A stretch of 64,000 bases of DNA from an uncultured Roseiflexaceae bacterium (GCA_937974195.1 CALJIC010000280.1:1-64000); one strand, 5' to 3'; positions 54,547 through 64,000 are shown, counted from the first letter of the stretch. Made by a program: numbers and translations. The notes: a model not told the origin generated them from the letters alone.

Positions 54547-55275
54547 ATGGACCTGCGTACAGCCCTGCAAAACATTCACAGCGACGAGCGCTGGTGGCGG
54601 AAGATCCTGATCGGCGGCGCTCTCATGATGACGATCGTCGGCTACCCGTTCTCGGCAGGGCTGGTGGTGGAGAACATGGACAACGCCCGCAGGGGCTACC
54701 CCGCGCCGCTGCCGCCGTGGGGCGACTGGTCAAGCCGGTACCTGATCGGGCTGTTCGCCTGGCTGATCGACTTCCTGTACTTCGCGCTGCCGCTGCTGCT
54801 GGCCGGGATGCTGTTCCTGTGCGTCGGGATCAGCAGCGTGATCTTCAAGGCCGAGGGGGCGGCGCACGACATAACGCGCCTGATCATCGGTGCGCTGGTG
54901 CTCTACCATTCGGCGATGTTCCTGAGCGGCGTCTCGCCGGTGGGCCGGCTGATCTACGTGCAGGATGGCAGCCCGGAGAACGCGATGAGCTCCGAGGCGC
55001 TGCGCGAGGCGCTGCGCCCGGGGGCGCGGGCGATCTACTTCCGGGCGCGGCTGGTCTCGCTGCCGGCCTACCTGCCCTTCCTGCTGGCGATCGGCGGCAT
55101 CGTGGTGGTCGCGCAGGCGCCGTTCGCCCTCGCCGTGCCGCTGGTGCTCGTGATGATCTGGCTGGCGCTCAGCGCGCTGCTGTACGCCCACCTGGCGGTC
55201 GCGCAGATCTACGTCGCCGCCGACCAGGTCATTGAGTCGCGCGGCCTCGGGCGTCTCAACAGAGAGATCGGCTGA
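54547..55275 (+). CDS. DUF4013 family membrane protein, first of a pair
   Basis: A 242-residue polytopic protein with about six hydrophobic segments. Its start DLRTALQNIHSDERWWRKILIGGALMM, then GYPFSAGLVVENMDNARRG, parallels the DUF4013 opening (KDESWITKVLIGGLVSFIPFIGQFTVMGY) in the next gene, so the two are diverged paralogues. DUF4013 has no assigned function; such pairs are common in Chloroflexota (from memory). ATG at 54547 has GTAACGAG, a weak ribosome site. Confidence 0.8.
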   Translation: MDLRTALQNIHSDERWWRKILIGGALMMTIVGYPFSAGLVVENMDNARRGYPAPLPPWGDWSSRYLIGLFAWLIDFLYFALPLLLAGMLFLCVGISSVIFKAEGAAHDITRLIIGALVLYHSAMFLSGVSPVGRLIYVQDGSPENAMSSEALREALRPGARAIYFRARLVSLPAYLPFLLAIGGIVVVAQAPFALAVPLVLVMIWLALSALLYAHLAVAQIYVAADQVIESRGLGRLNREIG

Positions 55276-55313
55276 GGATGTCACCTCACTCCGGTTAGCA
55301 AAGGAGGCCACTT

Positions 55314-56006
55314 GTGGACATCGGACGCGCCTTTGGCTTTGTGACCAAGGACGAGAGCTGGATTACGAAAGTGCTGATCGGCGGCCTCGTGTCGTTCATC
55401 CCGTTCATCGGGCAGTTCACGGTCATGGGCTACGGCTACCGCGTCGCCAAGAATGTGGCCGCGGGGAGCGAGCGCCCGCTGCCCGAGTGGGGAGAGTTCG
55501 GCGATTTCCTGACCCGCGGGTTTCTCGCCTGGGTGATCCAGCTGGTGTACCTGATTCCGCTGCTGCTGCTGTACTTCATCTTCATGTTCGCCACGGTCGG
55601 GACCGCTATGCTCAGCGACTCCGAGGGGGGGAGCGGGCCGGGGGCGCTGATCGGGCTGTGCCTGATGCCGCTGCTGTTCATCGTCGCGCTCGTCTGCGGC
55701 GTGGCGTCGCTGGGGGGGGTCGCGCGCTACCTCGCCACCGACGAGTTCAGCCAGGCGTTCCGCTTCGGCGAGGTGTTCGCCAACCTGCGCGCCAACCTCG
55801 GCACCTACGTCATGGTGATTCTGATCGCGATCCTGGCCGGGCTGGCGGCTAGCATCGGCCTCATCGCCTGCGGCATCGGAGTGCTGTTCACAAGCTTCTA
55901 CGCGCAGCTGGTCTTCGGGCACGCGTTGGGCCAGGCGCTCCCGCAGCTCTACCCGGCGCGCGGCTTCCAGGGCCCGGCCGGCATCCCGCCGACGACGTCG
56001 TTCTAG
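55314..56006 (+). CDS. DUF4013 family membrane protein, second of a pair
   Basis: A 230-residue polytopic membrane protein. It opens MDIGRAFGFVTKDESWITKVLIGGLVSFIPFIGQFTVMGYGYRVAKNVAAG, the classical DUF4013 N-terminus, and has LPEWGEFGDFLTRGFLAWVIQLVYLIPL followed by further helices. The function is unknown. The start is GTG at 55314 with AAAGGAGG 5-6 bases upstream. It lies 38 bp after its paralogue and 21 bp before the PgsA-like gene, so the three are probably one transcript; this hints at a lipid or envelope role. Confidence 0.85.
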   Translation: MDIGRAFGFVTKDESWITKVLIGGLVSFIPFIGQFTVMGYGYRVAKNVAAGSERPLPEWGEFGDFLTRGFLAWVIQLVYLIPLLLLYFIFMFATVGTAMLSDSEGGSGPGALIGLCLMPLLFIVALVCGVASLGGVARYLATDEFSQAFRFGEVFANLRANLGTYVMVILIAILAGLAASIGLIACGIGVLFTSFYAQLVFGHALGQALPQLYPARGFQGPAGIPPTTSF

Positions 56007-56027
56007 GCCTGGGCAGAAGGGATCGCC

Positions 56028-56576
56028 GTGCGCTTTCGGCTCCGCCACTCCTTCAAGCCGCGGGAGGTCTTCTACCCCGCCAATATGCTCACGATCGCCC
56101 GGCTGCTGATGCTGCCAGCAACGATCCGGGCGATCCTCCACCCGGAGCAGCGCTGGCGAGCCCTCGGCCTGCTCGGCCTGGCGATGGCGACGGACGCGGT
56201 CGACGGCACGCTCGCGCGGCGGCGGCACGAGGTCTCGCCGCTCGGCAAGGTGCTCGACCCGCTGGCGGACAAGCTGATGATCAACGCCACGGCGCTGGCG
56301 CTCACCAGGGCGCGCGGCTTCCCGCGCTGGGCCACCGCGCTGATCGTCGGGCGCGACGTCGCCATTCTCCTCGGGGGCGCGCTGATCTACCGCCGGCGCG
56401 CCGAGATCGCGGTGGCGCACCCGGCCGGCAAGGCCACCACGCTGGCCCTGACGATCGCGATGCTGCTGTACATCGCCGATGGCCAGCGCAGCGGCCGGCC
56501 CGCGCTGTTCGCGTCGCTGGTGCCGTTCGCGGCATCGATCGTCGTGTACGCCCGGAAGCTGCTGGGCGCGCGGTAA
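56028..56576 (+). CDS. CDP-alcohol phosphatidyltransferase, PgsA-like
   Basis: A 182-residue membrane enzyme with the complete signature D56-x2-D59-G60-x2-A63-R64-x8-G73-x3-D77-x3-D81. NMLTIARLLMLP near 19-30 is the typical PgsA/CDP-transferase first-helix sequence. It probably makes phosphatidylglycerol phosphate or cardiolipin; a longer distance from the 15.7-kb homologue suggests a different acceptor. The start is GTG at 56028 with AAGGGA upstream. It ends at the CACGGAG repeat hairpin between convergent genes. Confidence 0.85.
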   Translation: MRFRLRHSFKPREVFYPANMLTIARLLMLPATIRAILHPEQRWRALGLLGLAMATDAVDGTLARRRHEVSPLGKVLDPLADKLMINATALALTRARGFPRWATALIVGRDVAILLGGALIYRRRAEIAVAHPAGKATTLALTIAMLLYIADGQRSGRPALFASLVPFAASIVVYARKLLGAR

Positions 56577-56735
56577 ATCCACGGAGAGCACGGAGGACAC
56601 GGAGAGGCGATCCACGGAGGAACACGAAGGGCACGGAGCATTCCCCTCCGTGCCCTTCCTTCGTTGGATGCCGTAGAGGAGCAACGTGCTGCGCCCCTCC
56701 CTGCTCCGTGATCTCCGTGTCCTCCGTGGATCTAT
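56577..56735. repeat. CACGGAG-type inverted repeat, copy 3, with 13-bp hairpin
   Basis: Flanking ATCCACGGAG... and ...CTCCGTGGAT arms form a long imperfect inverted repeat between two convergent genes. Inside it GAAGGGCACGGAG (56626-56638) pairs perfectly with 56646-56658 over a 7-nt loop. It likely acts as a bidirectional transcript end. Confidence 0.7.
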
Positions 56736-58582
56736 GAGGACGCCCCGGCCATCGCCATCTCGCGGCGCTTGTTCTCGCGCTGGCGCTCGTGGAGCGTCAG
56801 CAGCTTCTTGCGCAGCCGGAAGCTCTTCGGCGTCACCTCGACCAGCTCGTCGTCGCTGATGTACTCGATCGCGTCGTCCAGGCTCAGCACGCGCGGCGCC
56901 TCCAGCCGCAGCGCCTCCTCGGCGGTGGAGGAGCGGATGTTCGTCAGGTGCTTGCGCCGGCAGACGTTCACCTCCAGGTCGCGGTCGCGGATGTGCTGGC
57001 CGACGATCATCCCCTCGTACACCTCGGTGCCCGGCGTGATGAACAGCTGGCCGCGCTCCTGGGCGCCGTGCAGCCCGTAGGTGGTGGCGACGCCGCTCTC
57101 CGAGGCGATCAGGCTGCCGTTGGCGCGCGTGGTGATCTCGCCCGCCAGCGGCTCGTAGCCGATGAACAGCGTGTTCATCACCCCCTCGCCGCGGGTGGCC
57201 GTCAGGAACGCCTGGCGGAAGCCGAGCAGGCCGCGCGTCGGCACGTGGAAGATCATGTGCACCAGCCCGTCGTCGCGCAGCCGCATGTCGCGCATCTGGC
57301 CGCGCCGCTGGCCCATCAGCTCGATCACCGTCCCCTGGTGCTCAGCCGCCACCTCGATCTCGACCTGCTCGACCGGCTCGTGCTTCACGCCGTCGATGTC
57401 GCGGAAGATCACCTCCGGGCGCGAGACCTGGAACTCGAACCCCTCGCGGCGCATGGTCTCGATCAGGATCGTCAGGTGCAGCTCGCCGCGCCCGCTCACC
57501 GCGAAGGCGTCCGGCGCGTTGGTGTCCTCCACGCGCAGCGCGACGTCGCGCTCGGTCTCCTGGTAGAGGCGCTCCCGCAGCTTGCGCGAGGTGACGTGGG
57601 TGCCCTCGCGGCCGGCGAACGGGCTGTTGTTGACGCTGAAGGTCATGCGCACCGTCGGCTCCTCGACGGCGATCGGCGGCAGCTGCTCGGGCCTGCTCGC
57701 GTCGGCGATCGTGTCGCCGATCCCCGCGTCGCCGATCCCCGCCACGGCGATGATGTCGCCGGCGCTGACCTCCTCGACCTCGCGGCGCTCGAGGCCGCTG
57801 AACACGAACAGCTGGCTGACCTTGGCCGGCGTCACGGCGCCGTCGTGGGCGATGCGCGCCACCGCCTGGCCTCGGCGCAGCGTGCCGCGCCGCAGCCGCC
57901 CGATCAGGATCTTGCCCTTGTAGTCGTCGTAGACCGTGTTGGTCACCAGCATCTGCGCCGGGCCGTCCGGATCGACCTCGGGGGGCGGGATCTGGTCGAT
58001 GATCGCGTCGAACAGCGGCTCGAGCGAGTCGTGGATCTTGAGCGGCGAGCGCCCGGCCACGCCCTGCAGCGCGTTGGTGAAGATCGTCGCGAACTCGGCC
58101 TGCTCGTCCGTGGCGCCCAGGTCGATGAACAGGTCGAAGGTCTCGTTCACCACGTGGTTGGGCCGGGCGTTCGGCCGGTCGATCTTGTTCACCACCACGA
58201 TCGCCCGGTGGCCGGCCTGCAGCGCCTTGCGCAGCACGAAGCGCGTCTGGGGCATCGGCCCGTCCACCGCGTCCACCAGCAGCAGCACGCCGTCCACCAT
58301 GTTCATCACCCGCTCGACCTCGCCGCCGAAGTCGGCGTGGCCGGGGGTGTCCACGATGTTGATCTTGGTGCCCTTGTAGGTCAGCGCGGTGTTCTTGGCC
58401 AGGATGGTGATGCCCCGCTCGCGCTCCAGATCGTTCGAGTCCATCACGCGCTCGGCCACCTGCTGGTTCTCGCGGAAGATGCGCGCCTGCCGGAGCATCG
58501 CGTCCACCAGCGTGGTCTTGCCGTGGTCAACATGGGCAATAATGGCAATATTGCGGATATCGTTTCGTCGCATCTGCACCAC
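56732..58582 (-). CDS. typA: Ribosome-associated GTPase TypA/BipA
   Basis: A 616-residue translational GTPase. G1 is [12 protein letters not shown], switch II/G3 is [11 protein letters not shown] and G4 is [10 protein letters not shown]. Domain V and the BipA-specific C-terminal domain ([27 protein letters not shown] and [20 protein letters not shown]) follow. It assists 50S maturation, especially in cold and stress. The likely start is GTG at 58582, because GAGG lies 8 bases upstream; the ATG at 58573 is 17 bases away. That GAGG is inside a leader hairpin, so initiation may be controlled by its melting. Confidence 0.94.
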   Translation of the reverse strand: MVQMRRNDIRNIAIIAHVDHGKTTLVDAMLRQARIFRENQQVAERVMDSNDLERERGITILAKNTALTYKGTKINIVDTPGHADFGGEVERVMNMVDGVLLLVDAVDGPMPQTRFVLRKALQAGHRAIVVVNKIDRPNARPNHVVNETFDLFIDLGATDEQAEFATIFTNALQGVAGRSPLKIHDSLEPLFDAIIDQIPPPEVDPDGPAQMLVTNTVYDDYKGKILIGRLRRGTLRRGQAVARIAHDGAVTPAKVSQLFVFSGLERREVEEVSAGDIIAVAGIGDAGIGDTIADASRPEQLPPIAVEEPTVRMTFSVNNSPFAGREGTHVTSRKLRERLYQETERDVALRVEDTNAPDAFAVSGRGELHLTILIETMRREGFEFQVSRPEVIFRDIDGVKHEPVEQVEIEVAAEHQGTVIELMGQRRGQMRDMRLRDDGLVHMIFHVPTRGLLGFRQAFLTATRGEGVMNTLFIGYEPLAGEITTRANGSLIASESGVATTYGLHGAQERGQLFITPGTEVYEGMIVGQHIRDRDLEVNVCRRKHLTNIRSSTAEEALRLEAPRVLSLDDAIEYISDDELVEVTPKSFRLRKKLLTLHERQRENKRREMAMAGASS

Positions 58583-58584
58583 AC

Positions 58585-58612
58585 AAAACGCCTCGACCGC
58601 AGCGGGTCGAGG
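58585..58612 (-). promoter_or_regulatory. typA leader hairpin covering the Shine-Dalgarno, followed by TTTT
   Basis: Leftward CCTCGACC (58612-58605) pairs with GGTCGAGG (58598-58591); TTTT follows at 58588-58585. The last GAGG of the stem is the ribosome site for the GTG at 58582. The element could act as an attenuator-type terminator or as an SD-sequestering switch. Confidence 0.6.
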
Positions 58613-58642
58613 CAGCGTTCGCCGGTTCCCTTTCTCCGCTGG

Positions 58643-58671
58643 AGTCTACCACACCGCCGGGCCGGCGGCAA
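58643..58671 (-). promoter_or_regulatory. Candidate typA promoter
   Basis: Leftward TTGCCG (58666-58671), 17-bp spacer, TAGACT (58643-58648). Gives a leader of about 55 nt containing the SD hairpin. Confidence 0.45.
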
Positions 58672-59161
58672 GTGCGCGCTGCGGCGCGCGCCTGTTCAGA
58701 AGAAAGCGATGCCGGCGGCGCCCGGCGCGCGTTCCCGTCTCCATCCGGCGTGGCGGCCGCCGCGGGCCGCAGCCGCGACTCCAACTTGCGGGCGCGTGTC
58801 GTGGCCCGGGCGACTCTGTGGCACGCCTTTTGCGACTCGCTCGCTGCCGGCCGTTCTTCACAGGGCCGGAGGGACTCCCTTTCCCCATGCCATGGTGTAA
58901 GGAGAACCAGGGTTAAACGTAGGCGCTGTGGATAGGTGGAGAAGCGCGCTAGTAGCGCATCATTGACGGATCGCTCGGCGCGGATAGATCGTGGACACTC
59001 CCCCACACTCTCCCCAGACCGGCGCAGTTGTCCGAATCGAAGGGCTGGCTGTTCACGGAATGCCCCCAACAAATACGACAACTTATCCACAATTGCCAAC
59101 GGTTATCCACAGTACGACGGTAGTTATCCACATTTTTCCCTGCTGCGTGGAATAGTTGGCG
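58672..59161. other. Gene-free region with DnaA-box cluster (candidate oriC)
   Basis: About 490 bp between typA and the bifunctional-nuclease gene with no credible coding frame. The right half is locally AT-richer (about half AT by eye) than the 70 % GC surroundings and carries three perfect DnaA boxes plus a near-perfect one at 58927-58935 in the opposite orientation. No rpmH, dnaA or dnaN lies nearby. Confidence 0.55.
59083..59132 (+). promoter_or_regulatory. Three perfect DnaA boxes (TTATCCACA)
   Basis: TTATCCACA occurs exactly at 59083-59091, 59103-59111 and 59124-59132, all in one orientation, with start-to-start spacings of 20 and 21 bp (about two helical turns). A CTATCCACA box on the minus strand lies at 58927-58935. 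Consistent with a DnaA-binding array. Confidence 0.85.
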
Positions 59162-59200
59162 GAAAACAGCAGCGGGCCTGCTGGCACCAGCAAGGCCCGC
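59162..59200 (-). terminator. Intrinsic terminator of the bifunctional-nuclease gene
   Basis: Leftward, GCGGGCCTTGCTGG pairs with CCAGCAGGCCCGC with one bulge, followed by TGCTGTTTTCC. The hairpin lies about 30 bp past the gene's stop at 59231. Confidence 0.65.
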
Positions 59201-59230
59201 CGGAGTGTCGGGATGGGGGGAGAGAAGCGG

Positions 59231-59785
59231 CTACTTCTCGTCCTTGTCGCTGTCCTCGTCGTCGAGGTCGAGCGTGTTGATAAAATCGCGGAAGAGCGAG
59301 AGGCCCTCGTCGGACGACGGCTCGGTGTCGATCTCGTCCTCGATCGGCGGGGGCGGCGGCTCCGCAGGAGCGACGGACTCCTCCTCGTCGAACAGCACGC
59401 CGGCCTGCTCGAAGACGTGCGTCTCGACGTAGATCGGCACGTCGCTGCGCACCGCCAGGGCGATCGCATCGCTCGGGCGCGCGTCGATCTCGACGGTGTG
59501 GCTGCCCTGCTCGGCGACGATTCGCGCGAAGAACGTGCTGTCCTGAATATCGTTGACCAGGATATAGCTGATGGTAGCGCCCAGCTCAGCGAACACCGAC
59601 TTCAGCAAGTCGTGCGTCATCGGGCGCTGCGGCTCGTGGCCCTGGAGCGCAAGCGCGATGGCGTCCGCCTCAAAGGCGCCGATCCAGATCGGAAGATACC
59701 GGCGATTATCAGCCTCTCGTAGGACAACGACTCGATGTTGTGTCAGCAAGCTTACGCGGATGCTGTCAACCGTTACACGTATCAT
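59231..59785 (-). CDS. Bifunctional nuclease domain protein (BFN family)
   Basis: A 184-residue protein. The first 135 residues form the BFN/DUF151 domain: [45 protein letters not shown] and [21 protein letters not shown], the last being the family's hallmark block. Domain members show DNase/RNase activity in plants; the role in bacteria is uncertain. The C-terminal 50 residues are acidic and Pro-rich ([31 protein letters not shown]) and probably disordered. ATG at 59785 has GGAG 12-14 bases upstream. Confidence 0.88.
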   Translation of the reverse strand: MIRVTVDSIRVSLLTQHRVVVLREADNRRYLPIWIGAFEADAIALALQGHEPQRPMTHDLLKSVFAELGATISYILVNDIQDSTFFARIVAEQGSHTVEIDARPSDAIALAVRSDVPIYVETHVFEQAGVLFDEEESVAPAEPPPPPIEDEIDTEPSSDEGLSLFRDFINTLDLDDEDSDKDEK

Positions 59786-59858
59786 CGGTCGGCCTCTCCG
59801 GAGGGGTTACGCGCGGGTGGGAGCCTGTGCGTTTCCCTGCTAGTGGGAACAAGCATGA

Positions 59859-61091
<1,233 letters not shown>

Positions 61092-61100
61092 GAGGCTACC

Positions 61101-61160
61101 GGCGTAGCGGCGTGCCGCACGGGTGCCGGACGAGGCGCGCGAACGGCACGCCGCTACGCC
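61101..61160. repeat. 17-bp perfect inverted repeat between mdh and the kinase gene
   Basis: GGCGTAGCGGCGTGCCG at 61101-61117 pairs perfectly with 61144-61160 across a 26-nt loop. It starts 9 bp after the mdh stop and ends 20 bp before the next start. No T-tract; may stabilise mdh mRNA or reduce read-through. Confidence 0.6.
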
Positions 61161-61180
61161 CATGGCCTTGGAGAGGCGCC

Positions 61181-62965
61181 TTGAACGCGGCAACCCCACT
61201 TCCATCGCAGACACAAGCAACAAGACCGCGCGATAGCCGCCAGGTTCTCGGCGGCGAGGCTTTCTACACCTTTGCCCGCTGGGTCGTGGTGCTGCTGCTG
61301 CTCGCCATCGCCGGGGTGGTGAGCGAGCAGCCGATCTGGCCGCCGTTCCAGTCCTCTCACCCGTTCGACCGGCTGGCGTGGGGCTACCTGATCTTCAGCC
61401 TGGCCGTCACCGTGGCGCTGTTCATCCCCAGGCTGAAGCCGGCGCTGAGCATGGCCTTCGTGGTCGATATTGCGGTGATCTCGCTGCTCACGCTGTACAA
61501 CCGTGACCCGCGGGACTCCTTCTACCCGCTGTACTTCCTGCCGCTGGTGAGTGCGGCGTTCCGGCTCAGGCCCTCGGCCAGCCTGCTCGTCGGCCTGATC
61601 ACGGCGGGCATCTACGTCACCGCGTGGCTGCTGGCGCGCCTGGGGGCGGACAACGGCAGCGCGCCGCGCGATATCATCGGCCTGGTGACGCTCGCGTTGC
61701 GGGCCAGCAGCCTGATCTTCATCCCCTGGATCACCGGCGGGCTGGCCGAGCGCTGGAGCTCCAGCAACCGCCAGAGCGTCGAGCTGGCCGAGCAGCAGCG
61801 CCTCGATGCGCTCGCCGAGGCCAACGCCTACCGCGACCAGATGCGCGCGCTCTACGAGGTGGCCTACACCCTCTCGACGACCGGCAACTACCAGCAGGTG
61901 CTGCACGTCGCGCTCACCGAGAGCCAGAAGCTGGTGCCGCACACCTGCAGCATGGTGCTGCTCTCCACCGGCGAGGCGGACACGCTGTACATCGCGGCGT
62001 CGCACAACCTCGCCGGGAGCGACCGCAGCCAGCGGCTGAAGGTCGGCAAGGGGGCGCTCGGCCAGGCGCTGCGCTCAGCCGAGCCGTCGATCATCGAGGA
62101 CATCGGCCGCGAGCCGGAGGCCCAGCAGATCCCGGAGCTGGCCGCCTGCCGCAGCGCGTGCCTGGTGCCGCTGCGCAGCGGGTTCACCACCTACGGCGTG
62201 ATGCTCGTGGCCAGCGACCAGCTCAACGCCTTCGACGAGGAGCAGCTCGGCAAGCTCGTGGCGCTGGCCTCGTACGCGCTGGTGGCGCTGCAGAACGCCC
62301 AGCTGATCTACGACCTGCGCCAGGAGCGCGAGAAGCTGCTCTCCAAGGAGGAGGAGGTGCGCCACCAGCTCGCGCGCGACCTGCACGACGGCCCGGCGCA
62401 GGCGCTCGCCGCGATCACTATGAACGTCGAGTTCATCAAGCGGCTGCTGGACCGCGACCCGGCGCGGGTGCTGCCGGAGCTGGACAAGCTGGGCCAGCTC
62501 GCCAAGCGCACCACACACGAGATCCGCACCCTGCTGTTCGAGCTGCGCCCGCTGGTGCTCGAGACGCAGGGGCTGGGCGTGACGCTGCAGCAGTATCTGG
62601 AGCGCTTCCAGGGCAACGGGACGCAGATCATCCTGGAGGCCGAGGACGTCTCGGCGCAGCTGGACACCAAGACCGAGGGCACGCTGTTCAACATCATCCA
62701 GGAGTCGATCAACAACGCGCTGAAGCACGCCAAGGCCGAGCACATCTGGGTGCGGATCCGGCAGACCGAGTCGGCGATCGAGACGATCGTGCAGGACGAC
62801 GGGCGCGGCTTCGACCTGGAGAAGGTCAAGGCGTCCTACGAGAAGCGCGGCTCGTTCGGGCTGCTCAATATCGAGGAGCGCGCCGCGCTGGTGGGCGGCG
62901 TGGCCGAGATGACCTCGGCGCCAGGCCAGGGGACGACCGTGCGGGTGATCGTGCCCCTGAACTAG
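61181..62965 (+). CDS. GAF-domain sensor histidine kinase, HisKA_3 type
   Basis: About 594 residues. Five hydrophobic helices (about 25-185), a short coiled coil, a GAF domain (about 225-380) and a kinase core follow. The acceptor His402 lies in LARDLHDGPAQALAAI. The HATPase domain shows ESINNALKHAKAEHIWV (N box), QDDGRGFD (G1) and GSFGLLNIEERAALVGG (G2). This class usually signals to LuxR-type regulators; none is adjacent. The start is TTG at 61181, chosen for GGAGAGG just upstream; a longer start at 61112 lies inside the 17-bp inverted repeat. Confidence 0.85.
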   Translation: MNAATPLPSQTQATRPRDSRQVLGGEAFYTFARWVVVLLLLAIAGVVSEQPIWPPFQSSHPFDRLAWGYLIFSLAVTVALFIPRLKPALSMAFVVDIAVISLLTLYNRDPRDSFYPLYFLPLVSAAFRLRPSASLLVGLITAGIYVTAWLLARLGADNGSAPRDIIGLVTLALRASSLIFIPWITGGLAERWSSSNRQSVELAEQQRLDALAEANAYRDQMRALYEVAYTLSTTGNYQQVLHVALTESQKLVPHTCSMVLLSTGEADTLYIAASHNLAGSDRSQRLKVGKGALGQALRSAEPSIIEDIGREPEAQQIPELAACRSACLVPLRSGFTTYGVMLVASDQLNAFDEEQLGKLVALASYALVALQNAQLIYDLRQEREKLLSKEEEVRHQLARDLHDGPAQALAAITMNVEFIKRLLDRDPARVLPELDKLGQLAKRTTHEIRTLLFELRPLVLETQGLGVTLQQYLERFQGNGTQIILEAEDVSAQLDTKTEGTLFNIIQESINNALKHAKAEHIWVRIRQTESAIETIVQDDGRGFDLEKVKASYEKRGSFGLLNIEERAALVGGVAEMTSAPGQGTTVRVIVPLN

Positions 62966-62990
62966 GCGACGCGCTCGCCCCACCGCCGCT

Positions 62991-63866
62991 ATGGACGAAA
63001 GAAACCCTTTCCTCAACGAGACGCGCATCCGCGCCGCGCTGCGCGCCCTGGGTCTGCGCCCATCACGCCAGATGGGCCAGAACTTCTTGATCGACGGGGA
63101 CGCGCTGCAGACGATCGTCGCCGCCGCCGAGCTGAGGCCGGACGATGTCGTCGTGGAGGTGGGGCCGGGGCTCGGCGTGCTGACCTGGGAGCTCGTCCGC
63201 AGCGCCGGCGCCGTGGTGGCCGTGGAGCTGGACAAGCGGCTGGCCGAGCGCCTGCGGCAGGAGCTGGCCGCCCCCAACCTGTCGGTGGTCCAGGGCGATA
63301 TCCTCCGGCTGCCGCCCGAGGAGCTGCTCGCGCCGGGGGAGCCTAGCGACGGCCCTCGGCCCTATAAAGTCGTGGCCAACCTGCCGTACGCGATCACCTC
63401 GCCGGTGCTGCGCCACTTCCTCGAGGCGCGCCGGAAGCCCGAGCTCATGACAGTGCTGGTGCAGTGGGAGGTGGCCGAGCGGATCGCCGCCGGGCCCGGG
63501 GACCTGAGCGTCCTGGCGCACGCCGTGCAGATCTACGCCGAGCCGGAGGTCGTGGCGCGCGTGCCGTCGCAGAGCTTCATTCCGCAGCCGGCGGTTGACT
63601 CGGCGGTGCTGCGCCTGCGGGTGCGCGAGCGCCCGCCGGTGGCCGTGGACGACCCCGAGGCGCTGATGCGGGTGATCAAGGCCGGCTTCCTGCACGCCCG
63701 CAAGCAGCTCGGCAACGCGCTGCCCAGCGGCCTGGCGGCGATGGGCCTCCCCGCCGACAAAGCCCGCGTGCTGGAGGCGCTGGCGGCAGCCGGCGTCGAG
63801 CCGTCGCGGCGCGCTGAGACGGTGAGGCTGGAGGAGTGGGCCGCGGTCTACAACGCGCTGCGCTAG
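62991..63866 (+). CDS. ksgA: 16S rRNA (adenine1518/1519-N6)-dimethyltransferase
   Basis: A 291-residue enzyme that dimethylates two adjacent adenosines at the 3' end of 16S rRNA during 30S maturation. The AdoMet motif is VVVEVGPGLGVLTWEL, the acidic strand end VVAVELDKRL, and the catalytic NLPYAITSPVLRHFLE with NLPY identifies the family. The C-terminal helical domain is Arg/Ala-rich. ATG at 62991 follows the sensor-kinase gene by 25 bp and may be co-transcribed. Confidence 0.95.
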   Translation: MDERNPFLNETRIRAALRALGLRPSRQMGQNFLIDGDALQTIVAAAELRPDDVVVEVGPGLGVLTWELVRSAGAVVAVELDKRLAERLRQELAAPNLSVVQGDILRLPPEELLAPGEPSDGPRPYKVVANLPYAITSPVLRHFLEARRKPELMTVLVQWEVAERIAAGPGDLSVLAHAVQIYAEPEVVARVPSQSFIPQPAVDSAVLRLRVRERPPVAVDDPEALMRVIKAGFLHARKQLGNALPSGLAAMGLPADKARVLEALAAAGVEPSRRAETVRLEEWAAVYNALR

Positions 63867-63907
63867 CGTCGGCCGCAGCCAGGTTCGATCTCCAAGCTGC
63901 GATCCGC

Positions 63908-64000
63908 CTAGACTCCCAGCCAGTCCGCCAGCCCGGCCAGGTCCGCCACCTCCGCGAGCGGCGCGGGGCCGCCCGGCGGGAGCGCCTCGCGCTTGCGGTT
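63908..64000 (-). CDS. C-terminal fragment, probable HAD family hydrolase
   Basis: A leftward frame enters from the window edge and stops at 63908-63910, giving 30 residues: NRKREALPPGGPAPLAEV then ADLAGLADWLGV. The pattern NRxGxPLPPGxPxPxxEVxDLxxL is typical of the end of HAD-superfamily phosphatases. The fragment is too short for certainty. It is convergent with ksgA, 42 bp away. Confidence 0.5.
   Translation of the reverse strand, partial: NRKREALPPGGPAPLAEVADLAGLADWLGV

Overview
The window is a GC-rich (roughly 70 % by eye) bacterial chromosome segment made almost entirely of housekeeping and metabolic genes. I see no phage, integrase, transposase, CRISPR array, tRNA or rRNA. Gene content points to Chloroflexota, probably class Chloroflexia (Chloroflexus/Roseiflexus/Kouleothrix-like). 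The clues are a 309-residue lactate-dehydrogenase-like malate dehydrogenase, paired DUF4013 membrane proteins, a Thr-specific T-box leader, abundant GAF/PAS signalling proteins, and intergenic families built on CACGGAG and GTGACAAG. The lineage is inference from gene families; no marker phylogeny was possible here. Several promoters fit a normal sigma-A consensus, in TTGACA-N18-TACAAT style or as extended -10 TGGTATACT.

Layout. 0.2-3.7 kb: leftward run of a GNAT acetyltransferase, a THUMP-like methyltransferase and an MFS carrier. 3.8-7.2 kb: a TRAP transporter for a probable 2-oxo acid, split into convergent units (binding protein rightward, both permeases leftward). 7.4-13.7 kb: an AEC carrier, an O-antigen-ligase/TPR protein and recN. 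13.9-19.2 kb: a tandem SDR epimerase fusion, a CDP-alcohol phosphatidyltransferase with a PfkB kinase, and parAB with two parS-like 16-mers at the parA start. 19.6-27.9 kb: a NUDIX hydrolase, a large patatin-like protein, an SDR epimerase, valS and a secreted HExxH peptidase. 28-38.6 kb: a multi-PAS/GAF diguanylate cyclase, a Gfo/Idh oxidoreductase, DUF1361, a response regulator/kinase pair and a lipoprotein alpha/beta-hydrolase. 38.6-46 kb: an enolase-superfamily sugar-acid dehydratase divergent from a phosphodiesterase-like enzyme, an OmpR regulator with a clear intrinsic terminator, msrP-msrQ, and a cell-envelope cluster (NodB deacetylase, YcxB-like, LysM). 46.2-49.4 kb: cvpA-mutS2.

49.6-52.5 kb holds the best regulatory element: a complete T-box leader whose specifier reads ACC (Thr), with T-box motif and intrinsic terminator, driving an uncharacterised membrane-anchored protein and then a threonyl-tRNA synthetase that lacks the TGS domain. 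52.5-56.6 kb: a decayed coding remnant, a small membrane protein, a cinA with a degenerate C-terminal domain, two DUF4013 proteins and a PgsA-like enzyme. 56.7-58.6 kb: typA, whose Shine-Dalgarno lies inside a leader hairpin. 58.6-59.2 kb: a gene-free, locally AT-richer region with three perfect TTATCCACA DnaA boxes spaced 20-21 bp, a candidate replication origin or DnaA-binding locus. 59.2-64 kb: a bifunctional-nuclease-domain protein, mdh, a LuxR-type sensor kinase, ksgA and the tail of a probable HAD hydrolase.

I found no gene cluster that looks like a novel multi-gene system. The most interesting material is regulatory or architectural: the DnaA-box cluster, the T-box operon with an interposed gene, the typA leader hairpin, the parS-like sites over the parA start, and several unusual protein architectures.
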